In this document: piece by piece, positions 1 to 4,373 of the stretch
How the letters are laid out: each line of letters starts with the position of its first letter
Numbering within the stretch: position 1 is the first letter of the stretch
Assembly (NCBI GenBank): GCA_965232985.1
Contig: CBDDRC010000033.1
Coordinates: forward strand, 1-6,467
DNA from: JADFDG01 sp965232985
Lineage (GTDB): Bacteria; Pseudomonadota; Gammaproteobacteria; Pseudomonadales; JADFDG01
Reading direction: 5' to 3'
Length of the DNA stretch: 6,467 nucleotides
Notes under the pieces: generated by a model
What the model was told of the DNA's origin: nothing
Seen by the model: only the letters and a program-made list of their open reading frames with translations
Database searches by the model: none
Position numbers and translations under genes: made by a program

Positions 1-1
1 A

Positions 2-265
2 ATCGTGCTCACGGGCGGCTCCGTAAAGATGGAAGGTGCCATCGAGCTCGCGGAGGAAGTGTTTCACATGCCGGTCCGTCTTGGGTTTCCACAGGGTGTA
101 GTCGGCGTAACGGACGAGATCGCCGGCAATCCGATTTTCGCGACCAGCGTGGGTTTGCTGCATTACGCACGCTTGATGCGCGATGACGAGAAGCACGAGA
201 AGAAAGGCAAGGTCGGTGAAGCTGCCATTGACCGGGTTCTCAAATGGTTCAAGGGAAATTTTTAA
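2..265 (+). CDS. ftsA: Cell division protein FtsA, C-terminal 87 codons (5' end outside window)
   Basis: FtsA is the actin-like ATPase that tethers FtsZ filaments to the inner membrane and recruits later divisome proteins. Only the end is present; the frame is open from the first complete codon at base 2. The start IVLTGGSVKMEG matches the family's VLTGG phosphate-binding stretch of the actin fold, followed by the conserved VTDEIAGNPIFATSVGLLHYA region. The last residues (AIDRVLKWFKGNF) form the short amphipathic membrane-targeting helix expected at the FtsA C-terminus, separated from the fold by a charged Lys/Glu/Asp linker. It stops with TAA 116 bases before ftsZ, in the same direction, as usual in dcw clusters. 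A GTG at base 5 is internal and is not a start. Identity is from remembered similarity to E. coli FtsA and from the ftsZ neighbour; it is very secure. Confidence 0.97.
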   Translation: MVLTGGSVKMEGAIELAEEVFHMPVRLGFPQGVVGVTDEIAGNPIFATSVGLLHYARLMRDDEKHEKKGKVGEAAIDRVLKWFKGNF

Positions 266-324
266 TGCGATGTAAATATTTTGGTTTTTGAAGGTGATTT
301 GCAAGGCGGTAGGAAGTGAAGTGA

Positions 325-352
325 TTGCTGTGCGAAATCAAAAAAACATAGT
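325..352 (+). promoter_or_regulatory. Weak sigma-70-like promoter candidate upstream of ftsZ
   Basis: In the 116-base ftsA-ftsZ gap, TTGCTG (325-330) and CATAGT (347-352) are 16 bases apart and lie just before ftsZ. They match the -35 and -10 consensus at only about 3 of 6 and 4 of 6 positions. An A-run (340-346) lies in the spacer. Other gammaproteobacteria have ftsZ promoters inside ftsA and ftsQ, so a nearby promoter is plausible but weakly supported. I see no hairpin terminator in the gap, so readthrough from ftsA is expected. Confidence 0.2.
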
Positions 353-370
353 GCGGGATTGCGGGAGCTT

Positions 371-376
371 AGGAGG
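371..376 (+). promoter_or_regulatory. Strong Shine-Dalgarno of ftsZ
   Basis: AGGAGG is a full match to the anti-Shine-Dalgarno core and lies 5 bases before the ATG at 382. It fixes the ftsZ start. It is by far the best ribosome-binding site in the window, in keeping with the high abundance of FtsZ; the other genes here have weak ones. Confidence 0.85.
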
Positions 377-381
377 AAGTC

Positions 382-1590
382 ATGGCGAATTTCGAACTGC
401 TTGACAATGTGCCGCAGAATGCGGTGATCAAGGTGGTAGGCGTCGGTGGCGGCGGCGGCAATGCTGTTGAACATATGGTGTCCTCCAACGTGGAGGGCGT
501 GGATTTTATCTGCGCCAATACCGATGCGCAGGCGCTGAAACGTCACTCGGCGCGGACGTTGCTGCAACTGGGCAGCCAGGTGACGAAAGGTCTCGGTGCG
601 GGCGCCAACCCGGAGATCGGTCGCCAGGCTGCTATTGAGGATCGGGATCGTATCCAGGAGATGCTGCACGGTGCAGACATGGTGTTCATCACCGCTGGCA
701 TGGGTGGCGGCACCGGGACCGGCGGCGCACCGGTCGTGGCCGAGGTTGCCCGCAGCATGGGCATCCTGACTGTGGCGGTGGTTACCAAGCCCTTCCCATT
801 CGAGGGGCCGCGGCGGATGAAGGCAGCGGAGCAGGGCATGGCGGCACTGGCTGAACATGTTGACTCATTGATCACCATCCAGAACGAGAAACTGCTGACG
901 GTACTCGGGCCGCGCACCACGATGCTTGAAGCCTTCAAGGCCGCGAACGACGTGCTGCTCGGTGCCGTGAAGGGCATTGCCGACCTGATCCTGCACCCGG
1001 GGATCATAAACGTCGATTTTGCCGACGTACGCACCGTTATGGGCGAGATGGGCATGGCGATGATGGGTACTGGTTCGGCCCGTGGCGAAGGGGCGGCGCG
1101 CGAGGCAGCCCAGCGGGCATTGCACAGTCCGCTGCTGGAGGATGTCAATCTGCAGGGCGCCAAAGGGCTGCTGGTGAACATCACGGCCGGCCCCGGATTC
1201 GCTATTGGCGATTTCGACGAGGTGGGTCGCGCGGTCAGTGAGTACGCCGCGCCGGACGCGCAGATCATCATGGGCACCGCCTTTGATCCGTTGCTGGAGG
1301 ACGAGGTGCGGGTAACGGTAGTGGCGACCGGCATTGGCCGTGCGGTGCAGCACGGGCAGAAGGTCGTCGAAACCATCATTGCCATGCCGCGCGCGCAGGC
1401 CCAGCTGCAGGGCGCAACCCGGACGGTGGCAGCCACTGCGGAGGGTGCGCGTACCGACTACAGCCAGTTTGACCGGCCGACTGCCATGCGCCAGCGCACC
1501 CAGGCAGGCAGCAACCCGCCTCCGGCCCGGCCGGCCGGAGACATGGACTTTCTCGACATCCCGGCCTTCCTGCGGCGGCAAGCGGACTGA
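382..1590 (+). CDS. ftsZ: Cell division GTPase FtsZ
   Basis: FtsZ is the tubulin-like GTPase that polymerises at midcell into the Z ring. The 402-residue product is full length and close to the usual proteobacterial size. Visible landmarks, in order: glycine-rich loop VGVGGGGGNAVEHM (about 19-32), the NTDAQAL segment (46-52), the tubulin signature GGGTGTG (108-114), and the T7 synergy loop NVDFADVR (210-217), whose Asn210, Asp212 and Asp215 complete the GTPase site of the next subunit. A second domain runs to about 320. A short, poorly conserved Pro/Ala/Gln linker of about 65 residues follows, then the conserved C-terminal peptide DFLDIPAFLRRQAD (389-402), which binds FtsA and ZipA. The ATG is fixed by AGGAGG at 371-376. 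It follows ftsA and precedes lpxC, the standard end of the dcw cluster. No key residue is missing. Confidence 0.99.
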   Translation: MANFELLDNVPQNAVIKVVGVGGGGGNAVEHMVSSNVEGVDFICANTDAQALKRHSARTLLQLGSQVTKGLGAGANPEIGRQAAIEDRDRIQEMLHGADMVFITAGMGGGTGTGGAPVVAEVARSMGILTVAVVTKPFPFEGPRRMKAAEQGMAALAEHVDSLITIQNEKLLTVLGPRTTMLEAFKAANDVLLGAVKGIADLILHPGIINVDFADVRTVMGEMGMAMMGTGSARGEGAAREAAQRALHSPLLEDVNLQGAKGLLVNITAGPGFAIGDFDEVGRAVSEYAAPDAQIIMGTAFDPLLEDEVRVTVVATGIGRAVQHGQKVVETIIAMPRAQAQLQGATRTVAATAEGARTDYSQFDRPTAMRQRTQAGSNPPPARPAGDMDFLDIPAFLRRQAD

Positions 1591-1652
1591 CCTGTCAGCA
1601 GTGGCAGAATGCCGGTTCGGGTTCCCGCCCCGGGCCGGTTATCAGGGCTGGC

Positions 1653-1681
1653 TTGGGAAATCCGAAAAACTTTGTTACTAT
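1653..1681 (+). promoter_or_regulatory. Extended -10 promoter candidate for lpxC
   Basis: In the 160-base ftsZ-lpxC gap, TTGGGA (1653-1658) and TACTAT (1676-1681) are separated by exactly 17 bases. A TG at 1673-1674, one base before the -10, gives an extended -10 element. Each hexamer matches consensus at 4 of 6 positions. Transcription would begin near 1688, giving a leader of about 62 bases that includes the hairpin at 1709-1733. An independent lpxC promoter after ftsZ is reasonable biologically, because lipid A synthesis needs control separate from division. This is a pattern match, not proof. Confidence 0.5.
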
Positions 1682-1708
1682 TTGCTCCAAGGGTGCCATG
1701 AATGTGGC

Positions 1709-1733
1709 TAACTTCTTGTAAAACAACAAGTTA
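1709..1733 (+). other. AT-rich hairpin in the lpxC leader
   Basis: TAACTTCTTGT (1709-1719) and ACAACAAGTTA (1723-1733) form an 11-position inverted repeat with one C-C mismatch (1715/1727) and an AAA loop. It ends 17 bases before the lpxC ATG and is not followed by a T-run, so it does not look like an intrinsic terminator. It would sit in the 5' untranslated region of a transcript from the 1653-1681 promoter. It could be an RNA stem near the ribosome-binding region or a DNA operator-like palindrome; the sequence alone cannot decide. Confidence 0.5.
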
Positions 1734-1750
1734 AAGCGGGCCATTCGTCG

Positions 1751-2665
1751 ATGATTCGACAGCGCACCATCAAAAACGTGATCCGCGCGACCGGCATCGG
1801 TCTGCACACCGGGGACAAGATCTACCTGACGGTGCGTCCGGCGCCAGTCGATACTGGGGTTGTCTTCCGTCGGGTCGATCTCGCGCCGCCGGTTGCCATC
1901 CGCGCCACCGCCTATGCGGTCGGTGAAACCACGTTGTCCACTACGCTGGTCAGTGGCGGCGTCAAGGTTTCCACCATCGAGCACCTGATGAGTGCATTCG
2001 CCGGCCTGGGCATCGACAACGCGATTGTCGAGTTGTCCGGCCCGGAAGTGCCGATCATGGACGGCAGTGCCGGCCCGTTCGTTTTTCTGTTGCAGTCTGC
2101 CGGCATAGCCGAGCAGAAAGTAGCGAAGAAATTCATCCGCGTGAAGCGCGAAATCTCCATCTGTGATGGCGACAAGTCGGCTACCTTTTTGCCCTTCGAC
2201 GGCTTCAAGGTCAGCTTCACCATCGACTTCGATCACCCGGTGTTTCGTGGACGCAGCCAGAGCGCAAGCATCGATTTTTCGACAGCTTCGTTTGTGAAGG
2301 AAGTGAGTCGGGCGCGCACGTTTGGCTTCATGAGCGATATCGAACAGCTGCGTTCGAAGAATCTCGCGCTCGGAGGCAGCGTGGAAAATGCGATAGTCGT
2401 CGATGATTACCGCATCCTCAACGAAGATGGTCTTCGCTACGAAGATGAGTTCGTCAAGCACAAGATTCTTGATGCGATTGGTGATCTTTACCTGCTCGGC
2501 CACAGCCTGATTGGCGAATATGTCGGCCACAAATCCGGCCATGCGCTGAATAATCGCTTGCTGCGTACCCTGCTCGCGCAACCGGATGCCTACGAAGTAG
2601 TGAGCTTCGACAATGAATCGGTAGCACCGGTTTCCTGCGTTCAGCCGTTGCTTGCTGCCGAGTGA
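1751..2665 (+). CDS. lpxC: UDP-3-O-acyl-N-acetylglucosamine deacetylase LpxC
   Basis: LpxC is the zinc amidase that removes the N-acetyl group from UDP-3-O-acyl-GlcNAc, the committed step of lipid A synthesis, in the cytoplasm. The 304 residues compare with 305 in E. coli. The start MIRQRTIKNVIRATGIGLHTG aligns from residue 1, which supports the ATG despite a poor Shine-Dalgarno (only GCGGG about 10 bases upstream). Expected zinc ligands are present: His78 in STIEH, and His237 and Asp241 in KHKILDAIGD. The catalytic base Glu77 and the general acid His264 (HKSGHALNN) are intact. Other family blocks are PIMDGSAGPF (101-110), SRARTFGFM (186-194) and IVVDDYRILNEDGLR (215-229). The C-terminus, CVQPLLAAE, differs from the E. 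coli tail used for FtsH-dependent turnover. The gene lies downstream of ftsZ and convergent to dciA. Confidence 0.99.
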   Translation: MIRQRTIKNVIRATGIGLHTGDKIYLTVRPAPVDTGVVFRRVDLAPPVAIRATAYAVGETTLSTTLVSGGVKVSTIEHLMSAFAGLGIDNAIVELSGPEVPIMDGSAGPFVFLLQSAGIAEQKVAKKFIRVKREISICDGDKSATFLPFDGFKVSFTIDFDHPVFRGRSQSASIDFSTASFVKEVSRARTFGFMSDIEQLRSKNLALGGSVENAIVVDDYRILNEDGLRYEDEFVKHKILDAIGDLYLLGHSLIGEYVGHKSGHALNNRLLRTLLAQPDAYEVVSFDNESVAPVSCVQPLLAAE

Positions 2666-2666
2666 G

Positions 2667-2700
2667 TTGTTCGTCTGCGTTTGGCGTGAACGGCGAACAA
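2667..2700. terminator. Inverted repeat between convergent lpxC and dciA, possible bidirectional terminator
   Basis: TTGTTCG (2667-2673) and CGAACAA (2694-2700) are a perfect 7-bp inverted repeat filling nearly all of the 41-base gap between the two stop codons. An inner stem CGTT/AACG (2678-2681 with 2689-2692) can stack on it, with a small internal bulge. Position between two convergent genes fits a shared terminator. Neither side has a proper T-run beyond the stem, so it is not a canonical intrinsic terminator and may work weakly, with Rho, or as a 3'-end-stabilising stem. Confidence 0.4.
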
Positions 2701-2706
2701 GTCGCG

Positions 2707-3240
2707 TCAGCCGCAGAACGGGTTTCCTCCTTTCCTCGCTTTTGCCGCGGCTTCGGCCAGGGTTGTCAGTGCCTGCCGCAACCGCTCGTGGGATTCTGTG
2801 CTCGCCAGTTCGCCAATCGCCTCGGCTGGCACGGCGTCAAGCCGGGAGGGAGCGGGCGGACTGGCTGGTGGTGCCAGCCGGTTAATGGCGGCAATGGTCA
2901 GCCGGATTTCCTTCAGGCCAGCCAGTGCCGGCACCCGCAACAGCGCACGTCTGACGGCCGGTTCCTGGAACCGCCAGCGGGTGGCGAGAGCTGGCTGGTC
3001 GAGATGCACTCGCAGGATGCCCTCCTGCCAACCGGTAACCGACAATCGCGCGCCGAGCCGCTCATCCACGGCCTGGCGCAGGTGGTCGGTGAGGATTGTG
3101 AACTCGGCCAAGGATTGGCAGATTCGTTCAAGCACGGTACCGGCCTGGGTGGTAGCCTGCACGGGCGATGCTTGTCCTGCGGATGCTGATATGGGCTCCT
3201 GGCCCGCAGGCCACGATGCATGTGGATTTTTCAGGAACAT
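2707..3240 (-). CDS. dciA: DciA-like (DUF721) protein, probable DnaB helicase loader or helper
   Basis: DciA is the ancestral bacterial factor that helps load or activate the replicative helicase DnaB in species without DnaC or DnaI. The 177-residue protein has a Ser/Ala/Gln-rich N-terminal extension (1-34), then a region resembling DUF721 (about 35-117). That region has the family pattern of a helix with charged residues (VLERICQSLAEFTILTDHLR), a strand pair (ARLSVTGWQEGILRVHL), then PALATRWRFQEP followed by an arginine-rich helix and a final LKEIRLTIA strand. The tail (120-177) is Pro/Ala-rich then helical and probably flexible. The assignment also rests on context: gammaproteobacteria commonly carry a DUF721 gene on the opposite strand between lpxC and secA. 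The ATG has no clear Shine-Dalgarno. It faces lpxC and diverges from the M23 gene with 35 bases between starts. The family call is likely; helicase loading is inferred from the family. Confidence 0.83.
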   Translation of the reverse strand: MFLKNPHASWPAGQEPISASAGQASPVQATTQAGTVLERICQSLAEFTILTDHLRQAVDERLGARLSVTGWQEGILRVHLDQPALATRWRFQEPAVRRALLRVPALAGLKEIRLTIAAINRLAPPASPPAPSRLDAVPAEAIGELASTESHERLRQALTTLAEAAAKARKGGNPFCG

Positions 3241-3275
3241 GAGTCTGTCAGCCTGGGCTGATCGAGCATAAGCAA

Positions 3276-4235
3276 ATGAAGCTCATCATACTGGACCCCC
3301 GGCGAGGGGTCAGCCGCACCATTCAACTCCCGCAGCACTGGCATCTGCTGCTGGCAGGGTTGGTACTGCTGCTGCCGATGCTCGGTGCGGTTGGGGGCTA
3401 CTTTTTTTACGCAACCCAGGCGGGCGATCCGGTTGTCAGCGGTGTGGTTGGCCGCACAACGGCCTTTGCATGGCGTGAGCGCCTGGGTTTCGAGAGACAG
3501 TCCGTCGTGGACGCAAAGGCACGAGCGGAGCAAGGATTGAAGGCGTTGACGGTGCGCGTGGCCGAAATGCAGGCCAAGCTGCTGCGACTCGATGCGCTCG
3601 GTGAGCGTTTGATGCGCAGCACCCGCATGGGCAAGAAAGATTTCGATTTCAGTCGTCCGCCGCCGGTCGGTGGTCCGGAGGAGTCATCAGATGGTGTTGC
3701 TTATCAGCCCCCGGACTTCATCGCTGCCCTTGATGTAATTGCCAATCGCATTGATGTGCGCGATGCCGAATTGCAGGTGCTGGAGAATCTGCTGGCGGGC
3801 GGACGGTTGCGGGAGGAGAGCTTCCTGGCCGGCAATCCGATCAACAGCGGTTACCTGAGTTCGGCTTACGGCCGCCGCATTGATCCGTTCCACGGCAATA
3901 TCGCTTTCCATCGTGGTGTCGACTTTGCCGGCCCGGTGGGCGCGGATATCGTCGCGACGGGCGCCGGTATCGTGACCTTTGCCGGTAGCCGCAGTGGCTA
4001 TGGCAACATGGTCGAAATCAACCATGGTGACGGCATCTCTACCGTCTATGCACATGCCAGCGCGGTTCTCGTGCGTGTTGGCGATATCGTGCGCGAGGGC
4101 CAGGCAATTGCCCGCCTTGGCAGCACCGGCCGATCGACCGGCCCGCATGTGCATTATGAGGTGCGACGCAACGGTGAGGCGACCAACCCGGCGGCCTATA
4201 TCACCAATGGGTACGCGCTGGCCCTGGGGGGCTGA
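3276..4235 (+). CDS. Membrane-anchored M23 (LytM-type) murein endopeptidase
   Basis: M23 metallopeptidases cut peptide cross-links of peptidoglycan. The 319-residue product has a short basic N-terminus (Arg9, Arg10, Arg14), one hydrophobic span (about 22-46), a charged helical, probably coiled-coil stretch (about 65-115), a Pro-rich low-complexity link (125-147), and a C-terminal peptidase domain (about 190-308). Topology should be cytoplasmic N-terminus with the enzyme in the periplasm. The site is complete: HxxxD zinc ligands His212 and Asp216, His260 in TVYAH, and HVH with His291 and ligand His293. It is therefore expected to be catalytically active, unlike EnvC or NlpD, whose LytM domains are degenerate. 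The ATG at 3276 has only a weak GAG 9 bases upstream, but MKLIILDPRRG resembles the start of its relatives. It lies upstream of secA, in the place of enteric secM. The exact substrate is unknown. Confidence 0.95.
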   Translation: MKLIILDPRRGVSRTIQLPQHWHLLLAGLVLLLPMLGAVGGYFFYATQAGDPVVSGVVGRTTAFAWRERLGFERQSVVDAKARAEQGLKALTVRVAEMQAKLLRLDALGERLMRSTRMGKKDFDFSRPPPVGGPEESSDGVAYQPPDFIAALDVIANRIDVRDAELQVLENLLAGGRLREESFLAGNPINSGYLSSAYGRRIDPFHGNIAFHRGVDFAGPVGADIVATGAGIVTFAGSRSGYGNMVEINHGDGISTVYAHASAVLVRVGDIVREGQAIARLGSTGRSTGPHVHYEVRRNGEATNPAAYITNGYALALGG

Positions 4236-4244
4236 TGCCGCGCG

Positions 4245-4274
4245 TTACCTTCCGTATTCCGGTTACGGTAGAAT
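4245..4274 (+). promoter_or_regulatory. Promoter candidate for secA
   Basis: TAGAAT (4269-4274) matches the -10 consensus at 5 of 6 positions. A weak -35, TTACCT (4245-4250), is 18 bases upstream. Both lie just after the M23 stop at 4233-4235. Initiation near 4281 would give a leader of about 93 bases containing the hairpin at 4328-4350 and the mini-ORF at 4317-4367. The poor -35 keeps confidence moderate; cotranscription from the M23 gene is also possible because I see no terminator in between. Confidence 0.4.
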
Positions 4275-4316
4275 CTCCCGCCCTTTGACGACGCTGCCAG
4301 CCTTGGCGCGTGTCCC

Positions 4317-4367
4317 ATGCCTGCTGTCGCCCGCCCCTTGGGGGTGGGCGCCTCCTGCCACGAGTGA
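4317..4367 (+). CDS. Possible 16-codon leader peptide upstream of secA
   Basis: An ATG opens a frame for MPAVARPLGVGASCHE, ending in TGA at 4365-4367, only 6 bases before the secA ATG and in the same frame as secA. Its stop overlaps the place where the secA Shine-Dalgarno should lie (GAG at 4362-4364 is part of its last sense codon). The strong hairpin at 4328-4350 lies wholly inside it, so ribosomes translating it would melt that stem. It has no good Shine-Dalgarno and no recognisable arrest motif, and is far shorter than SecM. A frame this short can arise by chance in GC-rich DNA, so it is a candidate only. Confidence 0.22.
   Translation: MPAVARPLGVGASCHE
4328..4350 (+). promoter_or_regulatory. 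Very stable GC hairpin in the secA leader
   Basis: CGCCCGCCCC (4328-4337) pairs with GGGGTGGGCG (4341-4350) over ten positions, nine Watson-Crick and one G-T wobble, around a TTG loop. The stem ends 23 bases before the secA ATG, at the edge of an initiating ribosome's footprint. What follows is CCTCCTGCCACGAG, with no T-run, so it is not an intrinsic terminator. CCTCCT right after the stem could also pair with purine-rich RNA. A role in secA translation control is inferred from position only. Confidence 0.55.
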
Positions 4368-4373
4368 ACCCGC

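Noticed and set aside
294..401. GTG-initiated frame of about 35 codons in the ftsA-ftsZ gap running into ftsZ
   Set aside because: It overlaps the ftsZ start out of frame, encodes nothing recognisable and shares the region with the strong ftsZ ribosome-binding site. Chance is the simplest explanation.
1520..1540. 8-bp perfect inverted repeat CTCCGGCC/GGCCGGAG in the 3' part of ftsZ
   Set aside because: It lies inside the Pro/Ala-rich linker coding sequence, where runs of CCG and GCC codons readily create such palindromes. There is no T-run and it sits before the conserved C-terminal peptide, so it is not a terminator.
1592..1607. Small hairpin CTGTCA/TGGCAG just after the ftsZ stop
   Set aside because: Only six pairs including a G-T, with no T-run after it. 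It is too weak to call a terminator of ftsZ.
2652..3271. Plus-strand open frames (2652-2885, 2662-3189, 2798-3271) over the dciA region
   Set aside because: The minus-strand frame carries the DUF721-like pattern and family context; the plus-strand products look like compositional shadows and have no recognisable domain.
3401..3412. Run of T residues in the early M23 gene as a possible slippage site
   Set aside because: It encodes Tyr-Phe-Phe-Tyr at the end of the membrane span, and the frame continues unbroken through an intact catalytic domain, so no frameshift is needed.
4285..4290. TTGACG as a near-consensus -35 for secA
   Set aside because: No acceptable -10 lies 16-18 bases downstream (the sequence there is GC-rich, around GCGTGT), so the TAGAAT-based candidate at 4245-4274 is preferred.
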